The notes under the pieces were generated by a model, which was not told where the DNA came from, made no database searches, and worked only from the letters and a program-made list of their open reading frames with translations. Positions 1-7,668 of a stretch of 64,000 nucleotides of DNA are shown here, one piece after another (within the stretch, counting starts at the first letter, position 1; each line of letters starts with the position of its first letter). The DNA comes from Myxococcus stipitatus (GTDB lineage: Bacteria > Myxococcota > Myxococcia > Myxococcales > Myxococcaceae). The stretch covers positions 1 through 64,000 of the forward strand of contig NZ_JAKCFI010000020.1 in NCBI RefSeq assembly GCF_021412625.1, given 5' to 3'. The position numbers were made by a program, and so were the translations under genes.

Positions 1-1
1 G

Positions 2-118
2 CACCTGGGACTGCTGCTGCTACCGGAACGAAGAAGCGAGAGGCGCTACCCACGAGTCGTAAAGATAAAGATGAGCAACTACGACAAGAAGTGGGTGAAG
101 CGCCCCCGCCCTAACTGA
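2..118 (+). mobile_element. 3' end of an IS4-type transposase gene (partial)
   Basis: The first bases hold 38 codons of an open frame ending at TGA 116-118. The peptide contains PERRSERRYPRVVKIKMSNY followed by a basic tail. This R-x-YPRVVK-x-KMSNY pattern is how many IS4-family DDE transposases end in actinobacteria and myxobacteria, from memory. The catalytic domain lies outside the window, so activity cannot be judged. No terminal inverted repeat could be assigned between 119 and 149. The family call is by resemblance of a short tail only. Confidence 0.6.
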
Positions 119-149
119 CCGGCATTGGGACTAGCGCGGGGCGCGTCCT

Positions 150-413
150 TCAGGGGCGCTCGCAGCCGCAGCCGCACGCGTCGAAGAAGGGCGTCTCGCC
201 CGGGGCGCAGACGAACAGGGTGAGCTTGCAGCTCTTCGGGTCGGTGGAGATGGAGCGCCGGCCTGGACCGCTGGCGCAACCGTGGCGCGAGTCCTCGGCC
301 ACCAGGGTGCGCTGCCCCCGCGACTCGCCCTCCGGCGAGAAGGCGCCACAGCCCGTGGAGAGGACCAAGGCGAGCACCGCCAGGGTGGAACCGGACCGCC
401 TGACGATGCGCAC
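150..413 (-). CDS. small Cys-rich lipoprotein, unknown function
   Basis: 87 residues from a GTG at 413. A GAGGAGG-type ribosome binding site sits about 9 bases upstream, which is why I chose this start over the longer open frame. The N-terminus is a lipoprotein signal: a basic start (RIVRR), then a hydrophobic stretch ending in LSTGC. The mature part is about 65 residues and ends in a Cys-rich motif, CAPGETPFFDACGCGCE. That shape (C, Pro/Gly, PFF-D-x-CGCGC) recurs in small secreted myxobacterial proteins, from memory. The six or so cysteines in the mature part probably form disulfides or bind a metal. It lies downstream of moaC on the same strand with a 207-base gap and may be its own unit. 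No function can be assigned. Confidence 0.65.
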   Translation of the reverse strand: MRIVRRSGSTLAVLALVLSTGCGAFSPEGESRGQRTLVAEDSRHGCASGPGRRSISTDPKSCKLTLFVCAPGETPFFDACGCGCERP

Positions 414-620
414 CTGCCCGACCTCCTCCACGGCTCCGAGGCTCCCCGGTGCCCATGGGAAGGCCAATCTGGTGGTCGTCCCCGACAAGGGGGAAGCCCC
501 GGAGGGCACGGCCTCAGGCGGAGGCGTGCGAGGGCGCACAGTTCCGGCGTCCACCGGTGGACAGCCGTCCATCACCTGGGCCGGCGGTCCCCGCGAACCC
601 ACGCCCTGCGGGCTGGACGG

Positions 621-1067
621 TCAGGACGACGTACCCTCGCGCGCCCAGGTGCCGGAGCGCCCGCCCGCCTTGTGCTCGAGTTGCACGGCGTCCAACACCA
701 TGCCCCGGTCCAGGCTCTTGCACATGTCGTAGACGGTGAGGGACGCCGCGCACGCCGCGGTGAGGGCCTCCATCTCCACGCCGGTGCGGTCCACCGTGCG
801 CACCGTGACGCGCACCGTCAGCCCCTCCTCCACGGGGGACACGACGACCTCGACGCCGGACAACGCGATGGGGTGGCACAGGGGGATGAAGTCCGGGGTG
901 CGCTTGGCGGCCATGATGCCCGCGAGCCTCGCGGCGGCGAGCACGTCGCCCTTCTCCACCGTCCCGGCGAGGATGCGCTCCCGGGTGGTCGCCTGCATGC
1001 GCAGCAGCGCGGTGGCCACCGCGACGCGCTCCGTCTTCGGCTTGTCGCCCACGTCCACCATCTTCAC
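621..1067 (-). CDS. moaC: MoaC, cyclic pyranopterin monophosphate synthase
   Basis: MoaC acts in the first stage of molybdenum cofactor synthesis. It turns the 3',8-cyclo-GTP product of MoaA into cyclic pyranopterin monophosphate in the cytosol. Family motifs are all visible: MVDVGDKPKTER at the N-terminus, EKGDVLAAARLAGIMAAK, the PLCHP loop, and DMCKSLDRGM near the C-terminus with the second conserved lysine. The length of about 148 residues is slightly short of the usual 160, because only two residues precede the conserved MVDV. I chose the GTG at 1067 because it overlaps the stop of the upstream gene as GTGA; the ATG at 1061 is the alternative. No moaA, moaB or moaE is nearby, so the rest of the pathway must be elsewhere. 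Confidence 0.93.
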   Translation of the reverse strand: MKMVDVGDKPKTERVAVATALLRMQATTRERILAGTVEKGDVLAAARLAGIMAAKRTPDFIPLCHPIALSGVEVVVSPVEEGLTVRVTVRTVDRTGVEMEALTAACAASLTVYDMCKSLDRGMVLDAVQLEHKAGGRSGTWAREGTSS

Positions 1068-2251
1068 GGGCGCACCGCCTTCGCCACCGCCTGGAGCAGG
1101 TCGTCCGCCACGTCGTCCGGGTCCTCCAGGCCCACGGAGACGCGGATGAGGTTCTCCCGGATGCCGGCGGCCTCGCGCTCCTGGGGCGTGAAGCGGCGCG
1201 CGCTGGCGCTGGCCGCGTGCATCACCAGCGTGCCCACGTCGCCCAGCGACGGCCCCGGCAGGCACAGCTCCAGCGCCTCGAGGAAGCGCATGCATCGCTC
1301 GCGCCCCACGCCGCGAATCTCGAAGGAGACCATGGGCCCGTGGCCGCCCTGGAGCATCCGCCCCGCCACCGCGTGGTCCGGGTGTGACGCGAGCCCGGGG
1401 TAGATGACCCGCTCCAGCAGCGGCGAGTCCGCCAGCCGCCGCGCCACGTGGGCGGCGTGCTCGACGTGGGCCTTCATCCGCACCGGCAGGGTGCGCAGGC
1501 CGCGCAGGGTGAGCCAGGCCTCGAAGGGGCCGAGCACGTCGCCGGCGAGCACGCGCGCGGCGCGCAGCGGGGCGATGCGCGCGGTGGAGCCGCTCACGGT
1601 GCCGCCCAGCGCGTCGCTGTGGCCGTTGAGCCACTTGCTGGTGGACTGCACCGCGTAGTCGGCGCCCAGCGCCAGCGCGCGCTGGCCCACGGGCGAGGCG
1701 AACGTCGCGTCCACCGCGAAGGCCGCGCCCGCCGCGTGGCTCGCGTCGGCCAGGGCCTTCAGGTCCGGCACGCGCAGCAGCGGGTTGGTGATGCTCTCCG
1801 CCAGCACGAGCCGCGGCTTGAGCGCCTGGACGCGCGCGGGGGCGGCGGCGTCCGCCAGGTCGAGCGCGTGCAGTTCCACGCCCAGCGTGGCGCACAGGTT
1901 CTTGTAGAGCGCGCGCGTGACGCCATAGCCGTCCCCCGGCATCACCAGCCGGTCGCCGCGCTGGAAGCCCTGGGCGTCGAACAGCGAGCGCAGCGCGGCC
2001 ATGCCACTGGCGTACGCCACGCAGGCCTCCGCGCCCTCCAGCGCGGCCACCGCCGTCTCCAGGAGCGTGGTGTTGGGGGCGCTGATGCGGGCGTAGGCGT
2101 AGTCCTTGCCGTCGAGCGCCGCGTCCAGGTCGTCGCTGCTGTCGAACCAGTTCACCGCCGCGGGGTGGATGGGCGGGGAGACGGGGATGGCCTTGCTACC
2201 GGTGAGGCGGCTCCCGGCGTGCACCGCCACCGTCTTCTGCTTCGTGCTCAT
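1064..2251 (-). CDS. Cys/Met metabolism PLP-dependent enzyme (cystathionine gamma-synthase / gamma-lyase type)
   Basis: 395 residues. I start at ATG 2251 (MSTKQKTVAVHAG), behind a GGAAAG site, rather than at the longer open frame. The family contains gamma-replacing and gamma-eliminating enzymes of methionine and cysteine metabolism in the cytosol. Visible marks are the N-terminal AVHAGS, YARISAPN, the glycine-rich phosphate loop (AYASGMAAL), and the PLP lysine in VQSTSKWLNGHSD. Substrate cannot be told from sequence: cystathionine gamma-synthase, gamma-lyase, methionine gamma-lyase and O-acetylhomoserine sulfhydrylase all share these motifs. It overlaps moaC by four bases (GTGA), so the two are probably co-translated. 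A strong hairpin lies between it and trxB. Confidence 0.85.
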   Translation of the reverse strand: MSTKQKTVAVHAGSRLTGSKAIPVSPPIHPAAVNWFDSSDDLDAALDGKDYAYARISAPNTTLLETAVAALEGAEACVAYASGMAALRSLFDAQGFQRGDRLVMPGDGYGVTRALYKNLCATLGVELHALDLADAAAPARVQALKPRLVLAESITNPLLRVPDLKALADASHAAGAAFAVDATFASPVGQRALALGADYAVQSTSKWLNGHSDALGGTVSGSTARIAPLRAARVLAGDVLGPFEAWLTLRGLRTLPVRMKAHVEHAAHVARRLADSPLLERVIYPGLASHPDHAVAGRMLQGGHGPMVSFEIRGVGRERCMRFLEALELCLPGPSLGDVGTLVMHAASASARRFTPQEREAAGIRENLIRVSVGLEDPDDVADDLLQAVAKAVRP

Positions 2252-2286
2252 GGGGCATTCTTTCCGTCGTCGCGCGTCGAAGAGAC

Positions 2287-2319
2287 GAGGGCCGGCCCAC
2301 GCTCGGTGGACCGGCCCCC
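2287..2319 (-). terminator. 13-bp hairpin between trxB and the PLP enzyme gene
   Basis: In the minus-strand RNA the arms 2319-2307 and 2299-2287 pair over 13 bases around a 7-base loop. Two of the pairs are G-U, so the stem is complete only in the minus-strand transcript and is broken twice in plus-strand RNA. It is followed by a short pyrimidine run (GTCTCTTC) rather than a clean U-tract. It could terminate or attenuate transcription after trxB. Confidence 0.5.
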
Positions 2320-2354
2320 TGGAATTGTGCGTCACGTCCCGCGTCCGCGGGGAG

Positions 2355-3317
2355 CTACTCGCCGTGCTCGATGAGCCAGCGCTCCGCGTCGATGGCCGCC
2401 ATGCAGCCGGTGCCGGCGGCGGTGATGGCCTGACGGTAGTAGCTGTCCTGCACGTCGCCGCACGCGAACACGCCCGGGATGTTGGTGCGGGTGCTGCCCG
2501 GCACCGTCTTCAGATAGCCGCCCTGGTGCGTCTCCAGCACGCCCTGGAACAGCTCCGTGTTCGGCGTGTGGCCGATGGCCACGAACAGGCCCGTCACGTT
2601 GAGCAGCTGGCTGTCACCCGTCTTCAGGTTGCGCACCACCGCGCCCGTCATGCCCTTGGCGTTGCCCACGACCTCCTCCACCGCGGAGTTCCACAGGAAG
2701 GAGATCTTGGGGTTGTTCAGCGCGCGCTCCTGCATGACCTTGGAGGCGCGCAGCGTGTCGCGGCGGTGGACCAGGGTGACGTGCTTGACGATCTTCGCCA
2801 GGTACGTCGCCTCCTCCATCGCCGTGTCGCCGCCGCCCACCACGATGACGTCCTGGTTCTTGAAGAACGCGCCGTCACACGTGGCGCACGCGGACACGCC
2901 CCGGTTCTTGTAGGTGTCCTCGCCCTTGACGCCCAGCCACTTGGCGGTGGCGCCGGTGGAGATGATGACCGTCTCCGAGCGGTAGCTGACGCTCTCTCCC
3001 TCGATGAGGAAGGGGCGCTTGCTGAAGTCCACCTTCACCACGTTCTCCATGTGGATGACCGTGCCGAAGCGCTCCGCCTGCTTCTGGAAGCGCTCCATCA
3101 GCTCCGGACCGGTGATGGCCTCCGGGAAGCCCGGATAGTTCTCCACGTCCGTGGTCACCATGAGCTGCCCACCGGGCACGCGCTGAGGGTGGTCCAGCGT
3201 GGGCCCGCCCGCGAACACCACCGGTTGCAGGTTGGCACGAGCGGCATAGATGGCCGCGGTGTAGCCCGCCGGCCCCGAGCCGATGATGGTCACCTTGTTG
3301 ATCTTCTCCTCCGCCAC
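2355..3317 (-). CDS. trxB: thioredoxin reductase (NADPH)
   Basis: 320 residues, the usual low-molecular-weight TrxB length. The enzyme passes electrons from NADPH through FAD to the redox-active disulfide and on to thioredoxin in the cytosol. Visible marks are the FAD-binding GSGPAGYTAA near the N-terminus, the active-site CATC around residue 140, the NADPH-binding GGGDTAMEEA, and the C-terminal GVFACGDVQD. I chose the GTG at 3317 because GGAGGAG precedes it closely; the open frame continues upstream but crosses the divergent gene. It shares a 75-base divergent spacer with the cyclic-nucleotide-binding gene at 3393. No thioredoxin gene is adjacent. Confidence 0.96.
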   Translation of the reverse strand: MAEEKINKVTIIGSGPAGYTAAIYAARANLQPVVFAGGPTLDHPQRVPGGQLMVTTDVENYPGFPEAITGPELMERFQKQAERFGTVIHMENVVKVDFSKRPFLIEGESVSYRSETVIISTGATAKWLGVKGEDTYKNRGVSACATCDGAFFKNQDVIVVGGGDTAMEEATYLAKIVKHVTLVHRRDTLRASKVMQERALNNPKISFLWNSAVEEVVGNAKGMTGAVVRNLKTGDSQLLNVTGLFVAIGHTPNTELFQGVLETHQGGYLKTVPGSTRTNIPGVFACGDVQDSYYRQAITAAGTGCMAAIDAERWLIEHGE

Positions 3318-3392
3318 GGTGGCTCCTCCCTCTCCTGATTGAGGCCGCGAAGGTACCAGAGGCCCTCGGGCGCGTGATACGAAGCTGGCCTC

Positions 3393-3851
3393 ATGGATGC
3401 CGAGCTCCTCAAGAAGGTTGCGCTGTTCGAGGGTTTGACCCAGGGCCAGCTCGCCAAGGTGGCGCAACTCGGCCACTCCAGGGACTACCCGGCGAGCGCC
3501 TTCCTGTTCCGCGAGGGGGAGGTCGGCCACGAGATGTACGTCGTCGCCCGGGGCAAGGTCCGCATCTCCAAGACGGTCCCCGGCATCGGCGAGGAGGCGC
3601 TCGCCATCCTGGAGCCCGGCCAATATTTCGGCGAGATGGCGGTAATCGAGGACTCTCCCCGCTCGGCGGACGCCATCGCCCACGTGTCCTGCACGGTCTG
3701 GGTCATCGAGAGGTCCAAGCTGGACCAGCTGATGTTCACCGACAAGGACCTGGCGTACGTGCTGCTGTGGACGTTCGTGCGGACGTTGAGCGAGCGGCTG
3801 CGCGAGACGAACGACAAGATCAAGGCGTTCTTCGCCATCTCCCGCTTCTGA
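3393..3851 (+). CDS. single-domain cyclic-nucleotide-binding protein
   Basis: 152 residues that are almost entirely one cNMP-binding (Crp-type) beta-roll. The phosphate-binding cassette is clear: YFGEMAVIEDSPRSADA, with the Gly-Glu pair and the Arg that contact the ribose phosphate. There is no helix-turn-helix, membrane segment or enzyme domain after it, so it is probably a small sensor subunit or adaptor rather than a Crp-like regulator. The C-terminus (ETNDKIKAFFAISRF) is a helix. It is divergent from trxB. A second protein of the same layout lies at 49507. The ligand and partner are unknown. Confidence 0.85.
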   Translation: MDAELLKKVALFEGLTQGQLAKVAQLGHSRDYPASAFLFREGEVGHEMYVVARGKVRISKTVPGIGEEALAILEPGQYFGEMAVIEDSPRSADAIAHVSCTVWVIERSKLDQLMFTDKDLAYVLLWTFVRTLSERLRETNDKIKAFFAISRF

Positions 3852-4020
3852 GCCGGCGCCCACGCCCCGCGCGCCATGCGGGCCGGGAGGTGACCGTCCA
3901 GCAGGTGGGCCTTCCACGCACAGGACGAGACGGGTAGGCCGCTCGCGCTCCGAGTCGAGCGAGCGGGCACATGCCTTGCTTTGTCACGCGCACGACAGGT
4001 GGGCGGCGGCGGGGTGGAGC

Positions 4021-4791
4021 ATGGGCGGGGCGTGTGAGGGCGACGGGGTGGTGGGCGAGGGGTCGGTGAGGGGCGAGGGCCCTGATGGCGTGGAGCAGTC
4101 GCGGGAGCGGCTGTTCCGGCTGGGGGCACAGGCCCTCACCGACCCGGAGCTGTTGTGCGTGCTGTGGGGCGCGACGGCGGCGCGCTCGAGGGATGGGCTG
4201 CGGGTGGCCGGCGCGCTGCTGTCCTGTCGCGGGGGGCTCCGGGCGCTGGTGCAGGCGGAGCCGGTGGAGCTGTCGGCCATGCCAGGGGTGGGGCCCACGC
4301 GCGCGGCGCGGATGCTGGCGGCGTTGGAGCTGGGACGGCGGGTGCAGCGCTCGCCGGAGCGGCGGCCCAAGCTGCGCACGCCCCGGGAGATTCACGGGTA
4401 CCTGGGGCCGGTGCTGGGGCCCCTGCGGCGCGAGGTGTTCCACGTGCTGTGCTTCAACGCGCGCAACGTGCTGGTGCATGACGCGCGCGTGGCGGAGGGC
4501 ACGATGAACGCGTGTCCGGTGGACCCGCGCGAGGTGTTCGCCTCGGCGCTCGTGTCACGGGCCACCGCCATCGTCCTCGCGCACAACCATCCGTCGGGAG
4601 ATCCGGAGCCGAGCGTGCAGGACGTGGCGCTCACGCGGCACCTGGTGTCGGCGGCGCGGCTGTTGAACATCAAGGTGCTCGACCACGTGGTGGTGGGGGA
4701 CGGGCGCTACGTGTCGTTCATGGAGCGGGGGCTGTTGGCGGAGGTGGAGTCGGAGGTGGGGCGCGCGTGGGGCGCGGCGGGAGGAGGTTGA
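4021..4791 (+). CDS. RadC/JAB-domain protein (putative DNA-repair-associated metalloprotein)
   Basis: 256 residues from ATG 4021; the open frame reaches back to a TTG at 3976, which has no better signal. Layout: a glycine- and acid-rich N-terminus, then the UPF0758 N-terminal helix-hairpin-helix region (SRERLFRLGAQALTDPELL; SAMPGVGPTRAARMLAALELG), then a C-terminal MPN/JAB domain with AHNHPSGDPEPS and a downstream Asp. The HxHPSGD motif is the metal-binding signature of the RadC/YeeS family. The family was named for DNA repair, but its role is unsettled. It precedes a DUF3006-like gene and recQ on the same strand, with gaps of 70 and 40 bases. Confidence 0.88.
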   Translation: MGGACEGDGVVGEGSVRGEGPDGVEQSRERLFRLGAQALTDPELLCVLWGATAARSRDGLRVAGALLSCRGGLRALVQAEPVELSAMPGVGPTRAARMLAALELGRRVQRSPERRPKLRTPREIHGYLGPVLGPLRREVFHVLCFNARNVLVHDARVAEGTMNACPVDPREVFASALVSRATAIVLAHNHPSGDPEPSVQDVALTRHLVSAARLLNIKVLDHVVVGDGRYVSFMERGLLAEVESEVGRAWGAAGGG

Positions 4792-4861
4792 GGGGGCTCG
4801 GCCCCACGTGTCACGCGGGGGCCGAGGCGGGGCGAGCATGGGGCATGGCGGGAGGTGGTCG

Positions 4862-5119
4862 ATGACGGTGGGGTGCGTGGTGGGCCTGGTCGGGCCCCTT
4901 CAGGTGGACGTGTTGGAGGACGCGCGGGCGCGGGTGGTGCGGCTGGACACCGGACAGGACTGCACGGTGGAACGGTGGGCCCTGCCGACGGGGGTCCGTG
5001 AAGGGGACGTGGTGGTGGACGGGCGGCTGGAGCCGGAGGCGACAGAGAGGCGGCGCCAGGAGGTGGCGCTGAGGAGGGCCCGCCTGGCCGTCCCCGTTCC
5101 ACCGGGGCTGGAGCTGTGA
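4862..5119 (+). CDS. DUF3006-like small protein
   Basis: 85 residues from ATG 4862 (MTVGCVVGLVGPLQVDVLED). It reads like a small beta domain: a strand-rich half ending in LPTGVREGDVVVDG, then a charged helix (EATERRRQEVALRRARLAV). The LP-x-GVREGDV motif is characteristic of DUF3006 proteins, from memory. Their function is unknown. There is no signal peptide or membrane segment. It sits between the RadC-like gene and recQ in the same direction, so it may be part of that unit. Confidence 0.6.
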   Translation: MTVGCVVGLVGPLQVDVLEDARARVVRLDTGQDCTVERWALPTGVREGDVVVDGRLEPEATERRRQEVALRRARLAVPVPPGLEL

Positions 5120-5159
5120 GCGGCGCCACGGGGCCGTTTCCGTTGACGGCCGGGCCAGG

Positions 5160-7250
5160 ATGGTGAACATGCGCGCGATGCCGTTGACCCTGCCCCACTT
5201 CGAGCAAGCCCAGCAGGGTCTGGTGCGCCACTTCGGCCTGACGGCGTTCAGGCCGGGGCAGGCCGAGGTCATCTCCACCGTGCTGAGCGGTCGCAACACG
5301 GTGGTGGTCATGCCCACCGGCGCGGGCAAGAGCCTGTGCTACCAGCTCCCCGCCACGCTGTTGCCGGGCCTGACGCTGGTGGTGTCACCGCTCATCGCGC
5401 TGATGAAGGACCAGGTGGAGCAGCTCACCGCGCGAGGCATCTCCGCCACCTTCATCAACTCCTCGCTGTCGGACCTGGAGCGCGCGGAGCGGATGCGCCG
5501 GCTGCGCGCGGGCGAGTACAAGCTGCTGTACATCGCGCCCGAGCGCTTCCGCAGCACGAGCTTCCTGCAGACGCTCACGGACGTGGGCGTCGACCTGTTC
5601 GCCGTCGACGAAGCGCACTGCATCTCCCAGTGGGGCCACGACTTCCGGCCGGAGTATTCGCAGCTGGGCCAGGTCCGCAAGCGCCTGCGGCCCCCGCGCA
5701 CGGTGGCGCTCACCGCGACGGCGACCCCGGAGGTGCGCGCGGACATCATCCGCGTGCTCCTGATGAAGGAGCCCCGGGAGTTCGCCATGGGCTTCGACCG
5801 GCCCAACCTCTTCCTGGGCAAGCAGGAGGTGGGTGGAGACTCGGACCGGCACGAGGCCTGCGCGCGGCTGGCGCAGCAGGGCGGCAGCGGCATCGTCTAT
5901 TGCTCCACGCGGCGAGCGGCGGAAGGCGTGTTCTCGGAGCTGCACGCGCGCAAGCTGAAGACGGTGCTGTACCACGCGGGCATGGACGACGACGCGCGGC
6001 GCCGGGCACAGGACACCTTCATGTCCGCGCAGGAGGCGGTGGCGGTCGCCACCAACGCCTTCGGCATGGGCATCGACAAGCCGGACATCCGCTTCGTCGC
6101 GCACGCCAACATCCCCCGCGCCATCGAGGCGTACTACCAGGAGATTGGCCGCGCGGGGCGCGACGGCGGGGAGGCGCGGGCCATCCTCCTGTTCAACCAC
6201 TCGGACGTGTTCACCCAGGAGCGGCTCATCCAGGGCAACCATCCCTCCGAGGTGGTGCTGGCGGACATCTGGAACGTGCTCCAGTCCGTGGAGGAGTTCG
6301 AGAAGGGCGTGCACGCGCTGGCCGGCATGGTGAACGCCAGCGAGTTCGAGGTGTCCGCCGCGCTGCGCATCTTCGAGCGCGACGGGAAGCTGGAGCGCGG
6401 CGGACGCGGTGAAGGCGAGCACGGCGTGACGCTGACGGAGAAGGCCCCCACGGCGCAGCCCCACGCGCCGGACGCGCAGCGGCTGCTCAAGTCCCTGCTG
6501 GAGACGTTCCCCGTGGGGCGGCAGGTCACCACGGAGCTGCCCATCCTCGCCCGGCGCACGGGCCTGTCCGTCGACGAGGTGCGCCACGCCCTGGGCCTGC
6601 TGGAGAAGTCCGGCGCGGCCAAGGTGCGGCGGCCCTTCTCCGGGCGCTCCATCCGCGCCCTGCAGCGCGTCCCCTTCCGGGAGCTGGGCATGGACCTGAG
6701 CCGCGTGCGCGAGCAGGAGCGGCAGAACCTCCAGCTCCTGCGGCGGATGACGGACTACGCCTACGCGGACCGGGAGAGCCGGTGTCGCCGGGCCACCCTC
6801 CTGCGCTACTTCGGACAGGAGGGCGTGGAGGCGTCCTGCGGCAACTGCGACGTGTGCGCGCCCCGGAAGATGCCGGTGCTGCTGACGGGCGGCCCCTCCG
6901 CGTCGCGAGCGCGCGCCGCGTCGGCCGCGCCCCCCGTGCTCAACTACAGCGAGCTGGCGTCCACGGAGCTGCGGCGCTGGCGCAAGGAGCTGTCGAAGGA
7001 CCTGGGCGTCGCGCCCTTCATCATCTTCAACGACGCCACGCTGCTGGGGCTGGCCGCGGCGCTCCCCATCGACCGGGACGCCTTCCTGTCGGTGAAGGGC
7101 ACGGGGGAGAGCCGCTGGGAACGCTTCGGCCCCAAGGTGGTGGAGATCTGCCTCATGGCGCGGGCCGCGGGCCACGAGCCCCAGGCCGCGCCCACCAGCC
7201 CCGTGCGCGCGCGCAAGCCCCGGGTGCGTCGAGCCGGGAGCGCGGACTGA
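5160..7250 (+). CDS. recQ: RecQ family 3'-5' DNA helicase
   Basis: 696 residues. RecQ unwinds DNA with 3'-5' polarity in recombination and fork repair. Domains in order: helicase core with Walker A MPTGAGKS (about residue 50), DEAHCISQWGHDFRPEY (about 150), motif IV-VI region with YCSTRRAAEGV, TNAFGMGIDKPDIR and QEIGRAGRDG; the RQC zinc-binding part with its cysteines in CRRATLLRYFG and CGNCDVC; a winged-helix stretch; and a C-terminal HRDC domain (LRRWRKELSKDLGVAPFIIFND). The start could also be ATG 5169, which has AGGA about 10 bases upstream. A short Ala/Pro linker separates RQC from HRDC. Full length, no sign of damage. Confidence 0.95.
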   Translation: MVNMRAMPLTLPHFEQAQQGLVRHFGLTAFRPGQAEVISTVLSGRNTVVVMPTGAGKSLCYQLPATLLPGLTLVVSPLIALMKDQVEQLTARGISATFINSSLSDLERAERMRRLRAGEYKLLYIAPERFRSTSFLQTLTDVGVDLFAVDEAHCISQWGHDFRPEYSQLGQVRKRLRPPRTVALTATATPEVRADIIRVLLMKEPREFAMGFDRPNLFLGKQEVGGDSDRHEACARLAQQGGSGIVYCSTRRAAEGVFSELHARKLKTVLYHAGMDDDARRRAQDTFMSAQEAVAVATNAFGMGIDKPDIRFVAHANIPRAIEAYYQEIGRAGRDGGEARAILLFNHSDVFTQERLIQGNHPSEVVLADIWNVLQSVEEFEKGVHALAGMVNASEFEVSAALRIFERDGKLERGGRGEGEHGVTLTEKAPTAQPHAPDAQRLLKSLLETFPVGRQVTTELPILARRTGLSVDEVRHALGLLEKSGAAKVRRPFSGRSIRALQRVPFRELGMDLSRVREQERQNLQLLRRMTDYAYADRESRCRRATLLRYFGQEGVEASCGNCDVCAPRKMPVLLTGGPSASRARAASAAPPVLNYSELASTELRRWRKELSKDLGVAPFIIFNDATLLGLAAALPIDRDAFLSVKGTGESRWERFGPKVVEICLMARAAGHEPQAAPTSPVRARKPRVRRAGSAD

Positions 7251-7252
7251 AC

Positions 7253-7274
7253 GGGAGGCCCCCCCGGGCCTCCC
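7253..7274. terminator. bidirectional terminator-like hairpin
   Basis: A perfect 9-bp stem (GGGAGGCCC pairing with GGGCCTCCC, loop CCCC) lies three bases after the recQ stop, between convergent genes. There is no U-tract, which is common in such GC-rich genomes, so termination in either direction is an inference. Confidence 0.45.
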
Positions 7275-7290
7275 CTCCTCGCCCGCGTCC

Positions 7291-7668
7291 CTACGAGCCC
7301 CCGCGCCTGCGCGCCATGCTCCGCGCGACGAGGTAGCGCAGCCCGCCCATGAGGGTGCCCACGACCAGGGCGAGCAGGAAGATGACCACCACCGTGGTGA
7401 GGCCGAAGACGAGCCGGACGCCGAACTCCGGTATGTGCCCGGAGAAGAAGGCCGTGCGCAACGGCTCCATGGCCCCCACCAGCTCCAGCGCGCGGGCGGG
7501 CAGCGAGTCCAGCGACAGCGACAGCCGCTGGAGGAAGCGGGAGGGCCACTGGTTCAGGGCCACCTCCACCACCAGCCCCACCAGGAGGTAGATGATCGAC
7601 AGCAGGAACGCGTTGCCCCACATGATGCGCAGCAGCGGGTACTCGGGGCCCGGGGAGTGGTTCTTCAC
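7291..7668 (-). CDS. small inner-membrane protein with two membrane segments
   Basis: 125 residues from a GTG at 7668. Two hydrophobic segments are visible: LLSIIYLLVGLVVEVAL near residues 21-40 and LTTVVVIFLLALVVGTLMGGL near 90-110, followed by a basic C-terminus (RYLVARSMARRRGG), which suggests the tail is cytoplasmic. The start codon overlaps the stop of the large TPR gene as GTGA, so the two proteins are probably made together. I do not recognise the family. It may be a membrane partner of the TPR protein. Confidence 0.75.
   Translation of the reverse strand: MKNHSPGPEYPLLRIMWGNAFLLSIIYLLVGLVVEVALNQWPSRFLQRLSLSLDSLPARALELVGAMEPLRTAFFSGHIPEFGVRLVFGLTTVVVIFLLALVVGTLMGGLRYLVARSMARRRGGS

Noticed and set aside
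2252..2354. SAM-type riboswitch upstream of the Cys/Met enzyme
   Set aside because: Only a single hairpin is present; none of the conserved SAM riboswitch cores can be built.
3976..4020. Longer N-terminus of the RadC-like protein from a TTG
   Set aside because: The extra residues are not family-like and no ribosome site precedes the TTG.
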